The translations under genes were made by a program, and so were the position numbers. 64,000 bases of DNA, taken from positions 65,087,411 through 65,151,410 of the forward strand of contig NC_067495.1 of assembly GCF_947179515.1 (NCBI RefSeq), written 5' to 3'. Shown one piece after another: positions 33,786 through 45,893 of the stretch (its first letter is position 1; the number at the start of each line of letters is the position of its first letter). The DNA comes from Apodemus sylvaticus (taxonomy: Eukaryota; Chordata; Mammalia; Rodentia; Muridae). Below the pieces are notes generated by a model. That model worked only from the letters and a program-made list of their open reading frames with translations. It had not been told where the DNA came from and did not search any database.

Positions 33786-35235
33786 TGAGGTTTGGTTTTT
33801 TTTTTTTTTTTTTTTGTTATGTATGGTAATGCAAAATTCTGGACCTGAAGATCCAGGCCTACAAGTGAATTCTCATGTTTACCAGCTTTTGTTGCGGAAA
33901 CCTTGATTTTTACATTTAAAACTATTGGTTTAATAAAGTGGTTACAGCCAATTACTGGGGGGACTAGAGCTAGGCAGGTTCTGAGTTACCTGGATGGGAG
34001 TTGCAGAAGGGGAGAGAGGTGAAGGATGCTGGAGTGAGGAGGAAGCTGTCATGAGAGATGGGCATGAGCGCATGGCCAGGAGAAACAGCTAGGTCAAATG
34101 TTAGAAAAGTAGATCAGGGGTTACCCCCAAGTAATTGTCAAAGCCAAATAAAATAATCATAGTCTGAGTCACATTGATTTGTAAGCGAGATGGGGATAAG
34201 TTTAAATTGGTTCAACTGCACTCAACATGGTCTCTAGCAGCAGGAAGGACCACCAAGCCCAACATGGCCTCTGGCAACAGCACATACCATAAAGGTCTTT
34301 TGAGGAGGCTCAATCCAGAGAATGAACCTTTGTCCAGGCTGCCATACACCACTCTGCTGGCCCTATTCACCAACGACATGCTCCCCTGTCCACCAGAGTC
34401 CTGCTTCTGCATCTGTCACTGCTACAGCTGCTACTGTGTCTCTAGTTCCACTGCTCTGTGCTGCTGCTGCATGCTGCTCTGTTCTGTCATTTCCCCACCT
34501 TTCCATCACAAGTTTATTCATTGGCGTAGCATTGCAAACTGCAGTGTGTCACACATTATATATTTTTCCCAAATAGATTTGCATGAAAATACTTAATGTA
34601 AAAGGGCATTGGTCTGCTTCAAGATTTCTGATTTTTGAAACACCATAAATACTGAACTATCACTGAGACTCTTCTCCATTATCCTATTGTTTGCCCAGAG
34701 TCAGCATGATTTTATGGCTGGGCAGGGTGTCCAGAGAAGGATCTTACTTAGCTCCAGGCCACTGCACAACCTCTCTGCCATCAACGCTGGCCACCCCACT
34801 GGGTTTGGTTGTTGTACCTGCAGCCAGCATCGTGGACCCCATGCTCTCTTCCCTGCAGTAGGGTTAACAGCTCCATTCTGTGACCTTGCTAGCGCACTCT
34901 GAGGACCTAACCTACTCAGCTACAAAGTGTCCCCTTGTCCTGAGGGTCAAGCTCCACGCACTTCCATACTAGAGGCACCGAGGCTCCAGTTTCTTTGCCA
35001 CTCTTGCGTGGCTCCACTCCACCATCATTTCTTCCAATTTCATGAGACCACGTTTTAATAGCATCTTCCCATAAAACATGTCTTTTTTAAAAAAGTTGTT
35101 CCAGAGATACTGTGGGCTCTGCAGACTCCTCCTTCATTGCAATGTCGCCCCTTGGAGCTTCCATAAGTCTCTCAGGCTCCTCTGGGCTGCTCTGTGGTCT
35201 CTCGAGAGCTTGTGGCCACTGCCATCTTGTGCTCT
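33783..35235 (+). mobile_element. Probable LTR-like murine repeat block
   Basis: Starts TGTTGAGG after a polypurine tract. It contains CCAGGCCTACAAGTGAATTCTCATG, then a CTG-rich part (34400-34480) with CAACATGGCCTCTGGCAACAG, and later TGGGCTGCTCTGTGGTCTCTCGAG. The middle resembles a repeat recurrent in mouse DNA. The 140-codon plus-strand frame at 34174-34596 is Cys/Ser-rich from CTG runs and does not look like a protein gene. Confidence 0.4.
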
Positions 35236-35239
35236 CTCA

Positions 35240-36250
35240 GCCTATACATTCTCTTAATTTATATTTAAGATGATTCCAAGTTTTGCTTATTATAAACAAA
35301 GCTATGATAAATAGTTTTATCATTTATTGTGGGTATGTTTCTAAGTAAAATGGCAGAAGTAGAATTGCTAGGATGCACAGTAGGTGCTGCATATTGAACA
35401 TTCATATGAAGTTGACTTTTTTCCAAAATGTTTACGCAGTTTTGACTCCCACCAGCAACACATAACACTTCAAGTTGCTTTGCATAAATAGCAGTGATTG
35501 GCATTAACAGTGTTTTAAAGTACCCACTGTAGTGTATAGAACCTAGTATTTAACTGTGATTTTAATTTGCATTTTCTAAGTTATATTGAGGATATTTTTC
35601 TGTGCTTATTGGCTATTTGATTTCTTCATTACATATACCCATGAAATATAATGTGACGTTTTCATATGCATGCACATTATGGAGTAAATAAAGCCAATTT
35701 ATAAATCTATCACTTCATATATCACTTGTTTGTGAGAATATTTAAAATATTCTGGGAAAATATTAGGAATGGTCAAATAGATACTACATTATTATTAGTT
35801 ATAGTCACCCTGCAGTAAAATATATCTTCAGAATTCATTCTGTTTGTCTAATTCAAACTTGGTAGTCTGTCAGCATCTTCACATTATCCATTATCCCCAA
35901 GTCCATGATAACCACTATTATACTTTTTACTTCTATGTATTTAATTTCTTTGAACTCAATATGAGATTGAAATCATGTGATACTTTTCTTTCTACATGTA
36001 GCTTATTTCTATTATCATAACATCCACCTAATTCATCAATATTATTACTATCTAAATAGCATTCTATTCTGTTGTATATGTGTACTACACTTAGTTTATT
36101 CATTGGTGGACAATTAAGTGGATTCCACATCTTGGATAATATGAACAATTGTTCAGTCATTTGTGGTTTCATACAAATTTTAGGATTGTTCACTCTATTT
36201 TTGTAAAGAATCATATTGTGATTTTTGTAGAGACTGGTTCAAATCTTTAG
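35240..36250 (-). mobile_element. Ancient L1 ORF2 end and 3' UTR
   Basis: Minus-strand old L1. 35240-35640 is the end of ORF2 (TTATAAACAAAGCTATGATAAA, GCAGAAGTAGAATTGCTAGGATG, TTTGACTCCCACCAGCAACA). 35640-36245 is 3' UTR (CCATTATCCCCAAGTCCATGATAACCACTATTATACTTTTTACTTC, ATTCTATTCTGTTGTATATGTGTACTACAC). All frames broken. Confidence 0.8.
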
Positions 36251-37042
36251 ATAGCTCTGGGTAGTGTGGATACTTAAAATAATATTTATTTACTTTTATT
36301 TTGCATGTATGGATATTTTGCCTATATTATATATTACATATTACATATTATATATCATATATTATACATCATATATCATATATTACATATTATGTATTGC
36401 ATATTACATATTATACATCATACATCATACATCATGTATTATGTATCATGTATCATGTATTATGTATTATGTATCATTCATCATATATTATATATCATAT
36501 ATCATATATCACATATCACACATTACACATCACACATTACACATTACATATCACATATCACATATTACATATCATATATTATATATCATATATCACATAT
36601 CACATATATCACATAACATATTGCACAGTACATATCACATCACATATCACATATTATACATCATATATAATACATTATATATTACATATTATATATTACA
36701 CAGTACATATTACACAGCACATATCATATTACATGTCACATATATATCACAGTACATACATATTACATACCACATAGTATATATCATATGTTATATGTCA
36801 TATATTATATGTTATATATTATATATCACATGCCACATATCATATCATATCTTATCTTATCTTATATTATATTATATTATATTATATTATATTATATATA
36901 GTGTAAGATATATTATATTTCATATTATATATCTTATTACATGTCATTTATCACATATTATTTATGTTATATATTATATATCACATATTACATGTGACAT
37001 ATCATATATTATATTACATATTACATGTTACATGTTACATGT

Positions 37043-37442
37043 TTGTCTTAGTCAGGGTTTCTATTCCTGCACAAAATATCATAACCAAAAAGCAAGCTGA
37101 GGAGGAAAGGGTTTATTCAGCTTACAGTTCTGCATTGCTGTTCATCACTAAAGGAAGTCAGGACTGGAACTCAAGCAGGTCAGGAAGCAGGAGCTGATGC
37201 AGAGGCCATGGAGGGATGTTCCTTACTGGCTTGCTTCCCCTGGCTTGCTCAGCCTGCTCTCTTATAGAACCCAAGAGCACCAGCCCAGGGATGGCACCAC
37301 CCACAAGGGGCCCTTCCCACTTGATCACTAATTGAGAAAATGCCCCACAGCTGGATCTCATGAAGGCACTTCCCCAACTGAAACTCCTCTCTCTGTGATA
37401 ACTCCAACCTGTGTCAAGTTGACACACAAAACTAGCCAGTAC
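37043..37442. repeat. Rodent interspersed element, copy 1
   Basis: Begins TGTCTTAGTCAGGGTTTC and ends CACAAAACTAGCCAGTACA, about 400 bases. It is a frequent murine repeat which I do not name. It inserted into the AT-rich satellite before the 931-bp duplication. A 102-codon minus-strand frame lies within it. Confidence 0.75.
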
Positions 37443-37973
37443 AATGTTATATATTATATATGTCATATATCATATACTACATGTCATGTTATATATCACA
37501 TATCATATACTGTATATCATATATCATATACTACATATATCACATAACATATTGCACAGTACATATCACATCACATATCACATATTATACATCATATATA
37601 ATACATTATATATTACATATTATATATTACACAGTACATATTACACAGCACATATCATATTACATGTCACATATATATCACAGTACATACATATTACATA
37701 CCACATAGTATATATCATATGTTATATGTCATATATTATATGTTATATATTATATATCACATGCCACATATCATATCATATCTTATCTTATCTTATATTA
37801 TATTATATTATATTATATTATATTATATATAGTGTAAGATATATTATATTTCATATTATATATCTTATTACATGTCATTTATCACATATTATTTATGTTA
37901 TATATTATATATCACATATTACATGTGACATATCATATATTATATTACATATTACATGTTACATGTTACATGT

Positions 37974-38373
37974 TTGTCTTAGTCAGGGTTTCTATTCCTG
38001 CACAAAATATCATAACCAAAAAGCAAGCTGAGGAGGAAAGGGTTTATTCAGCTTACAGTTCTGCATTGCTGTTCATCACTAAAGGAAGTCAGGACTGGAA
38101 CTCAAGCAGGTCAGGAAGCAGGAGCTGATGCAGAGGCCATGGAGGGATGTTCCTTACTGGCTTGCTTCCCCTGGCTTGCTCAGCCTGCTCTCTTATAGAA
38201 CCCAAGAGCACCAGCCCAGGGATGGCACCACCCACAAGGGGCCCTTCCCACTTGATCACTAATTGAGAAAATGCCCCACAGCTGGATCTCATGAAGGCAC
38301 TTCCCCAACTGAAACTCCTTTCTCTGTGATAACTCCAACCTGTGTCAAGTTGACACACAAAACTAGCCAGTAC
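37974..38373. repeat. Rodent interspersed element, copy 2
   Basis: Second copy of the same element, 931 bases downstream and almost identical. It was therefore copied by the tandem duplication rather than by an independent insertion. Confidence 0.8.
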
Positions 38374-39032
38374 AATGTTATATATTATATATGTCATATA
38401 TCATATACTACATGTCATGTTATATATCACATATCATATACTGTATATCATATATCATATACTACATATTACATATTATATATCACATATCACATATTAT
38501 AGTATGCATTATATATTATATATTACATATTACATATCATATATTACATATTTGCATTACACATTACATATTACATATCACACACTATATGCTACATGTT
38601 ATATAATGTATCATATATCATGTGTTATATATTGTGTATCACATATCATATGTTATATTTTATATTGCATATCATATATTACATATATTATATACATCAT
38701 ATTATATACCATATATTAAATATTATATATGGCATTGTTATATATCATATATCATATATTATATATCACATATCATATATATCATATATCACATAGTATA
38801 TATTATGTATCATATTTTATATATTATATATCACATTGTGTATCTTATTATATAGCATTTATCACATATTATATATATTATATAGCATTTATCACATATT
38901 ATATATCATATATTATATGTTATATGTTATAGGTTATAGGTTATAGGTTATATGTCATGTATCATGTATCATGTATCACATATCATGTATCAGGTATTAT
39001 ATATCATATATCATATATTATATATTATATAT

Positions 39033-39140
39033 TTTGTCTGTGTACCCTGTGTGTGCTTGGTATCCAGTGTCCAGAAGAGGGTGTTGATGCCTTGGAACTG
39101 GACTTACAGATGGTTGTAAGCCATTATATTGTGCTAGAAA
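39033..39140 (-). repeat. B3-like SINE fragment
   Basis: TGTGCTTGGTATCCAGTGTCCAGAAGAGGGTG, then CTGGACTTACAGATGGTTGTAAGCC. Truncated reverse B2/B3 at the right edge of the satellite. Confidence 0.75.
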
Positions 39141-39289
39141 CTACCAAGATTAATATACAAATTTAGTACCATATTTATGAAAATTCCAATGTCATGTTTC
39201 ACCGAGTAGGAAAAACAATCCATATGGAACCACAAAAGGCCGTGAATAAGGCCAAAGGAATTTAAAGGAGTAGGAACAAGGTTGGAGGT

Positions 39290-41150
39290 ATTAAAACAGC
39301 CAGCTTCAAATTACACTACACAAATGTTAGATTTTACCAAATGCTATTTATGCACCTATTGATGTGATCATATGAGATTTATCCTTTTTGATTCATGTAT
39401 GTTACATTATTAATCCCATGGATGCATTCCAGTGGGTAAATTAAACTTAAATCTGGTGAATGGCTCTTTTAATGTGATGTTGATTGCAATTAGTGAATAC
39501 TTTTAAAAAAATCTGTGTATCTCTGCTTTAGGAACAACTGCATTGTGAGCTTTGTAACACGGTTTTTGAAACTATTCCCTAATATCTGAGGGTGGGGGAG
39601 ATTGGCAAGGATTAGTGTTAGCTCTTCTTTCTATGTTTGATAGCATATACCTGTGAGGCCATCTAATGCTGGGCTACTCTTTGCTAGAGTCTACCTCTCT
39701 ACTTTCTTCTAGTCTGCTTAGATTTTATATTTCATTTTCTTTCAGTCTATGTAGCTTGTATAAATGTAGGAATGTATCCATCTGTTCTACATTATCCACT
39801 TTGTTGCTGTGTGATTGTTCATTATTTTTTGTATATATGTATTGTCAATTGAAATGTAACATGTACTTCTTTTAGTTATTTGGATATTTTTCCTTTTTTC
39901 TTTGCCTACCTAAACATTTGCCAGTTACCTTTATCCTTTTTTATTTTATTTATTTACATTTCAAATGTTATCCCCCTTCCCTGTTAAACTCCTTATCTCC
40001 TCCCCCGCCCCCTTCCTCTATGAGGTGCTCCCAACATGCCCACCCACTCCTGCCTCAGAGCCCTAGCATTCCCATATCCTGGGAGCCTCCACAGGACCAA
40101 GGGCCTCCCCTCCAATTGATGCCAGATAAGGCTGAAGCCATGATGCAGCTGGAGCCGTGGGTCCCTCTATGTGTACTCTTTGTTGGTGCTTTAGTCCCTG
40201 GGAGCTCTGGGGGTACTGGTTATTGATATCGTCATTCTTCCTATGGGGCTGCAACCCCCTTCAGCTCCTCAGTCCTTCCCCCAACTCCTCCATTGGGGTC
40301 CCCATGCTCAGTCCGATGTTTGGCTGTGTGCATCTGCATTTTTGGTCAGGCTCTGGCACAGCCTCTCGGGGGATAGCTATACCAAGCTCCACATTTATCT
40401 TTTTTAAAAACCAAGTTTATTTTGTTTTATACTGCTCTTTCAGTCTCTAGTTTATTAGCTTTGGTCTGATCCCATTTTATTCCTTATAGTAACTTATGCT
40501 TATTTATACCCTGTTATAGTTTTAGACATCAGGTTGGTTGACAGCTTGCCTAGCTTGCTTTTTTGATGGGGGCACCTACTGCTGTAATGTTCTTCTTATA
40601 ATTACTATGATTTTTAAATCCCATTAGATTTTAAATGTTGGGTTTCTATTTCATTTTCTCAATATACCTTTTTACTCTCACTATGCCTTTTTATTTTCTT
40701 TAAAATATTCTTTCTTGTCTCATTGATCATTTCATACCATATGTGTGAATTTCTCTAAATCCTCAGTGTTTCCAGTTTCTGAACCACTGTGTTCAGAAAA
40801 GATGTTTGATATGTGCTCTATCTTTTGAAATTTATTAGAACTTTTGTGCCCTTCCTATAGAGTATTCCACATATGCTTGAAAATAATATGTATTTTGCTG
40901 CTATTGGACAGAATGATTGCATATTTGTGTTAAGTAAATTTTACTTGCATTGTACTAAAAGTCTTATGTTTCCTTATAACTACTCTGGATGATATATCCA
41001 TTGTTGAAAGTGGAATATTCCCTTACTTGTATTTCTACTTCTCCTTTTGCATCTATTAATATCTACTTTATACATTTAAGTATACCCATATTGGGTATAT
41101 ATACATTTGCAATTTATGCATCCTCCCTCTTTAAGGAATTGAGAGGGAAT
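39290..41150 (-). mobile_element. Ancient L1 ORF2 remnant
   Basis: Reverse-strand L1 reverse-transcriptase and endonuclease parts in decayed form: TATGAGATTTATCCTTTTTGATTCATGTATG and GGATGCATTCCAGTGG before the insertion at 39925, and GTTCAGAAAAGATGTTTGATATG, ATGCTTGAAAATAATATGTATTTTGC after it. A younger L1 tail interrupts it at 39925-40400. Non-coding. Confidence 0.7.
39925..40405 (-). mobile_element. Younger L1 3' end
   Basis: Minus-strand murine L1 3' UTR: TATTTACATTTCAAATGTTATCCCC, CCATATCCTGGGAGCCTCCACAGGACCAAGGGCC, GTCCCTGGGAGCTCTGGGGGTACTGG, CAGTCCGATGTTTGGCTGTG. Inserted into the older L1 ORF2 remnant. Frames of 60-100 codons here are 3' UTR. Confidence 0.92.
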
Positions 41151-41204
41151 TTGCTACAAAACAATGCTAACACTCTCAAAGGGTGAGTACAGGCTTTTCT
41201 TTTT

Positions 41205-41530
41205 TTCTTTTTTCAAAATACATTTTTTTCTTACAACATATTCTAACCATACTTTCCCTGTCCCCCAGCTACTCCTAGATCCTCCCCTACCCAATTCCAT
41301 GTCCTTTCTTTCTCTTTTTCTCTTTAGAAAACAAACATGCAAAGGAACAAATAAGCACAACAACAACAACAACAAAAACCAAGCAAGCAAACACCCCCCC
41401 CCACAGGACACACAATACAAAAACACTAAATCAGAGATCATAATATGCAAGCAAAAGACCAATAAGACAAAACAAAGAAACAGAGGGGGAGGGATGGAGG
41501 GGGAGGGAGGGACGGAGGGGGGGAGGGAAG
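41205..41530 (-). mobile_element. Lx-type L1 3' end with purine tract
   Basis: TTACAACATATTCTAACCATACTTTCCC, CTACTCCTAGATCCTCCCC, then GAAAACAAACATGCAAAGG and an ACAACAACAACAACAAAAACC tract, the reverse of an Lx-type tail. It is followed by a G/A-rich tract (41480-41532, GGGAGGGATGGAGGGGGAGG). Confidence 0.75.
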
Positions 41531-42810
41531 GAGAAATGCCTGGGGTATTGGACAGTTCATTTTGTGGGTTCAACTTTGCTGGAGGAGAGGTGAGGAATTC
41601 CAAGAATGGATTGAGACTTTCCTGGAAAAGAAATTACCTTCCTTTTTTGTCCTTTTATGGGATTTTCAAATATGGGATAAAATCAGACGTTTAACAGGGT
41701 GGACAACGTTGCACTGCTAATGATATGGAGCAAAGCTGATTAGCAGTCTTCTCAGTTGGCCACTTTGTTATTACCTGGTTTGGTGTGGTTTTGTGTCTTT
41801 ACTGTTTTCCTAGTCACATGATGTCCTATTGTAGGACAGCTATCAGACTTTAGTCATTAGCCATCTGCCTCTTGCCCCTTTGTGCCTCTCTAGCTTCTTC
41901 CTTCCCTTGGAGACTTCTATTCCTTAATCTTGAAGTGAATGACAACTATGACACTGTGTTGTTGACTTTACCTATTGAGGGAAAGAATGATGCTGACCCA
42001 CAGCAGTCAGAGGAACTGCAGGTGCCTTTGAAATCTTGCAGGATCACATTTTTAGCATGAAACTGGTAAAGTCTGAAAGATTTGCATTTTATAATAAAAA
42101 AGTGTAGGGACCAAAGATGAGGAGCAGAATAATAGTTACCAGGGGCTTAAGAATGATAGGATCTAGTTTAGACCCTGGAAGCAAGACAATTTTTATGGCT
42201 GTCCAAATGATTGTTTATGCCTGGGCAATATTACGCTAAAATAGTGTAGACATTTTGTCATAGACTAAGAATTATGGTAAACCATAATGCACAGAACAGA
42301 AAGAAATGTAGCTTGCGATGAAGCCAAATGAATATATCTATCTTCTTATTTGACTATTGGGCCTTTAAATAGCACAGATACCTTGGAGGAACCTCAATTA
42401 TAGGGCTTCCATCTCAGGATCTGATCTCCCCTTTGTAACACTAAAGAGAGACCTTTGTGATTATTGGCTTCAGGAAACCCAAACATAGATCACAAGCCTG
42501 AAGTAGACAACACAAAATTTGTTTACATAATTGAAAATACACTGACTATATATTAAAATAACGTAATGGCAGTGTTAAGAAGGGTTGAATAATACATTAT
42601 GGTGAGAGCTAGCTGGACTGAGAATCTAAATGTTTTATGGCTCTTTGTTAAGATACCAGAAGTGTGTCCAGAGACTGTTAGAAACCATTGGCTTTTCTCC
42701 CTGAACACTATATCCACTGGTGTCCTTTTTCCTTTTTCTTCTTTTTCTTTCCTTAGAGAAATCCTGTAACAGCTGTTGTAGTAAGCACTGAGAACCTTCT
42801 CTTTTGTATT
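41531..42810. other. Intergenic DNA, nothing recognised
   Basis: No conserved frame or recognisable repeat. Frames near 41164-41694 on both strands derive from the L1 tail and purine tract. Confidence 0.5.
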
Positions 42811-42814
42811 ATTA

Positions 42815-43705
42815 CTTTTATATTTTTACAGTCCAGCTGTTACCTCTCTCCTGGTCCACTCTCCCACAGTTTCTTATCCCGTTCCTTCTCCCCTCAACCT
42901 CCTCCCCTCAACCTCCTCCCCTCAACCTCCTCCCCTCAACCTCCTCCCCTCAACCTCCTCCCCTCAACCTCCTCCCCTCAACCTCCTCCCCTCAACCTCC
43001 TCCCAGGGGCCTCAAGTCTTTCCAGGATTAGGCACATCTTCTCTCCCTGAGACCAGACCAGACAGTCCTCTGACGTATATGTGTTGGGGGCCTCATATCA
43101 GCTCATGTATGCTGCCTGGTTGGTGGCTCAGTGTTTGACAGATCTCGGGAGCCCAGGTTAGTTGAGACTGCTGGTCTTCCTATGGGGTTTCCCTCCTCCT
43201 CAGTTTCTTTTAACTTTTCCTTAATTCAACCACAGGGGTCCCCAGTTCCTGTCTGTTGGTTGGGTGCAAGTATCTACATCTGACTTTTTCATCTGCTGGT
43301 AGAGACTCTCCGAGGACAGCCATGCTAGGCTCCTGCCTACAAGAACATCATAGCATCAGTAATAGTGTCAGGCCTTGGAGCCTCCCCTTAAGATGGATCC
43401 TAATTTGGGCCTGTCACTGTACATCCTTTCCCTCAGTCTCTTCTCCATTTTTGTCCCTGCAGTTGTTTTAGACATGGACAATTCTAGGTCAGAGTATTGA
43501 CTGTGGGATGGCAACCCCATCCCAAACTTTATGCCCTGTCTTTCTGCTGGATGTGGGCTGTACAAGTTCCCTCTCCACACTATAGGGCATTTCATCTATG
43601 GTCCCTCCTTCTGAGTCCTGAGAGTTTCTCACCTCCCAGGTCTCTAAATTAATTTGTTTTTTCAAGATAATCTTGACTCTGGATTCTGTATTTCCATTTA
43701 TCAAC
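42815..43705 (-). mobile_element. L1 3' UTR containing a minisatellite
   Basis: Minus-strand murine L1 3' UTR: GTCTTTCCAGGATTAGGCACATCTTCTCTCCCTGAG, CTCAGTGTTTGACAGATCTCGGGAGCCCAGG, GTCAGGCCTTGGAGCCTCCCC, TGGATCCTAATTTGGGCCTGTCACTG and GACTGTGGGATGGCAACCCC. The pyrimidine-rich start is expanded into the 14-bp tandem repeat listed next. Confidence 0.9.
42887..43004. repeat. 14-bp minisatellite, about 8 copies
   Basis: Perfect or near-perfect tandem copies of CCTCCTCCCCTCAA. On the minus strand the unit reads TTGAGGGGAGGAGG, so each copy brings one GGGG and two GG runs. It gives the frame with repeated SSPQPPPLNLLP-like translation. Confidence 0.97.
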
Positions 43706-43854
43706 TTCTACAACAAGCATTGGGAATTTTACAGTTACAAATTCATTTGAGTAAAAACAACACGTTTGGAATGAAGTCTTCTATATAAATGAAACGTATT
43801 GCTGATAAATAAAATTTTCAGAAATAAATCAAAATAAAGTGAAAAATAGTACAG

Positions 43855-44040
43855 GGGCTGGAAAGATTGCTCAGTGTTCAAGAACACTTGCTGTTGCAGA
43901 GGACCCAGGTGTGGTTCCAAATACTCACATTAGGTCGCTCACAACTGCATATAACTCAAGTTCTGGTGGAAATGATGCCCACTTCTTGCCTCCTCCACAC
44001 CTACACACATGTAATATTCATAGAGGGAAGCATCCTCTTG
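43855..44040 (+). repeat. B3 SINE
   Basis: GGGGCTGGAAAGATTGCTCAGTG, GAACACTTGCTGTTGCAGAGGACCCAGG, TCACAACTGCATATAACTCAAGTTC and CTCCACACCTACACACATG. Confidence 0.9.
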
Positions 44041-44160
44041 GAGATGGGGGTGGGGCAGAGGGATGTGATGTGGAACTATTGGAGGGCAGGCAGGGAGTGG
44101 AATAATGACTGGACTGTAAAAAAGATTAAAGAATAATAATACAAATAAATAAATAAAAAT
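44041..44160 (+). mobile_element. Possible L1 tail fragment
   Basis: G-rich GGAGATGGGGGTGGGGCAGAGGG followed by TGGACTGTAAAAAAGATTAAAG and an AAATAAATAAATAAA tail. Could be an L1 3' end, but it is short. Confidence 0.35.
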
Positions 44161-44389
44161 TAAAAAGTAAAAATAAGAAGCAAAGGCCTACAGTCTCACA
44201 GCTGAAGTCAGAGAAACTGGGTAAGCATTTGTTTATCTTCTCTTTATCACATTGTTTTTTTAAAGAGGTAGAGGACAGCCTGGTGTCTACCACCTAAAGA
44301 AAGCAAAGCCAGAGAAGCAGAGGGGAAATCTAATGCAGGGTTTCATAAATAACTCTATAACTACTTCTAGACAATGGGAGAACTGAAAA

Positions 44390-44600
44390 AACCTACTGGG
44401 TTCTATAAGAAAGCAGGGTGAGCAAGTCATGAACAGCAAGCCAGTAAGCAGCTCTGCAATGTGGCCTCTGCATCAGCTCCTGCCTCCAGCTTCCTGACCT
44501 GTTTGGTTCTTATCCTGACTTCCTTCAGTGATAAATACTGATATCAAAGTGCAAGTCAAATAAACTCTTTCCTTCTCCGTCCAAAAGATTAAAAAAAAAA
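44390..44600. repeat. Rodent interspersed repeat, opposite orientation
   Basis: GCAAGCCAGTAAGCAGCTCTGCAATGTGGCCTCTGCATCAGCTCCTGCC and GCAAGTCAAATAAACTCTTTCC form the reverse of the motif order seen at 37043-37442 (CAGGAGCTGATGCAGAGGCC there). It ends in a poly-A run. Confidence 0.65.
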
Positions 44601-45582
44601 AAAAGCCGTGCCAATGAGAGAGAACAGAATATCTAACAAAGATTTCCTTATAAATATGATGTTGCAGAAAATGTTGGACATATGGTTATTTTAATAAAAG
44701 ATACTTGAACATCAAATATTAGTATCACAAAAGGATGTTTATTCTCTCCCTACCAATCACTAAGAAATCAACCAATTTACCTGTCACACTCAATTGATTG
44801 TGACAGGTAAAATACTTTTTTTACTTTCTGAAAATTCTTGTTTAATATTTATCATTTTTATCATAGTCTTTTAAATATATTTATTTATATGTACCTATTG
44901 ATTTTATTAGCTTTTGCTAATGGTTTCTATTACATACTTTTCCTACATGCTTCAGTTTTATTGGTTCTCCTCTTCCCCTCCCAATCACATCATACTTCTT
45001 TCTTCTGTTTCTCATCTCTCTCTCCAATAGTGCCCCTTCTTAGATGACACATGTAATTTTCCACTTTTAAACTTCTTCTCCTCTTATGGTGATCTTTCTA
45101 GTTCTATGACCTATAGTCATACTCACTAGTGCATATTCAGGTATACTCAAAGTCTAGAACCAACATATGAAAAAAAAAACAGTCAGGGCTTGTCTTTCAC
45201 AGTCTGGTTCATTTCATTTATTATAATGATTTACAATTTTATCAAATTTCCCAAAAATGTTATAATTTCACTTCTCTCTTAAGCTGAGTAATATTCTGTT
45301 GTGTATATTATCCATTTGTGTGTTGGTGGATATCTAGCTTGTCTTTGTTTCTTAGCTATTGAAAAACATGAATGTGTGGGTATCTCTGTGATAGGACTTG
45401 GAGTTCTTTGGGTACATGCCCAGGAGTGATTATAGCAAGCGGTTCTACTTTTGGTTTTATGAAATTCCTCCATACTGATTTTCATAGTGACTGCACCAGT
45501 TTGCATTCCTACCAGCAATGTATATAAGGGCTGTTTCATCTTTGTCTGCATGGTTTCTGTCACTTGTTTTCTTTCTCAAAAA

Positions 45583-45893
45583 AATATTTTATTTTTAATT
45601 ACATGTATGTGAGTGTGTTTGTATGTAATCAGGTTCACATGAATGTCTGTGACCTTTTCAGTCAGAGATGTCGATCCTCCTGGAGCTCGATGTGAAGGCT
45701 ATTATGAACTGTCTGATTTGGGCACTGGAAATGAAACATAGCTCCTCTGCGGAGTAATAAGTGCTTTCTACCCTGAAGGCATCAGATCCCATTACAGATG
45801 GTTGTGAGTCACCATATGGTTGCTGGGATTTGAACTCAGGACCTCTGGAAGAACAGTCAGTGCTCTTTCCCTCTGAGCCATCTCTCGAGACCT
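45583..45893 (-). repeat. B2/B3 SINE
   Basis: Reverse B2 landmarks at 45775-45893 (GGCATCAGATCCCATTACAGATGGTTGTGAG, GAACTCAGGACCTCTGGAAG, GAGCCATCTCTCGAGACC). The left part (45598-45770) resembles a second, older reverse SINE. Confidence 0.85.

Larger units (their letters stand above)
36602..38469. repeat. 931-bp direct tandem duplication
   Basis: Sequence from 36602 recurs from 37533, a constant offset of 931 bases, through 37538/38469. The copies contain satellite plus a whole interspersed element (37043-37442 and 37974-38373). I noticed one substitution, CTCCTCTCTCTG versus CTCCTTTCTCTG, near 37390/38321. Confidence 0.95.
36310..39035. repeat. Degenerate AT-rich satellite of TATATCACA-type units
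   Basis: About 2.7 kb built from variants of 8-10 base units such as ATATCATAT, ATATTACAT and ATATCACAT, interrupted twice by the same interspersed element. It yields long Tyr/Ile/His-rich frames (up to 278 codons at 36264-37100), which are repeat artefacts. Self-complementary ATAT segments suggest hairpin or cruciform potential. Confidence 0.95.

Noticed and set aside
34174..34596. 140-codon Cys/Ser-rich frame
   Set aside because: CTG-rich part of a murine repeat block. No domain, and a neighbouring sequence of the same repeat character.
32271..35235. Complete endogenous retrovirus
   Set aside because: A polypurine-like junction is visible, but no gag, pol or env reading frame or second LTR could be supported.
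36264..38031. Long Tyr/Ile/His-rich open frames (278, 195 and 158 codons)
   Set aside because: They translate the AT-rich satellite, which lacks stops in some frames by composition. The same protein text recurs because of the 931-bp duplication.
36310..39035. CRISPR-like array of short repeats
   Set aside because: Units vary, are contiguous without unique spacers, and the genome is mammalian.
42804..43031. Pro/Leu-rich 75-codon frame
   Set aside because: Direct translation of the 14-bp minisatellite in an L1 3' UTR.
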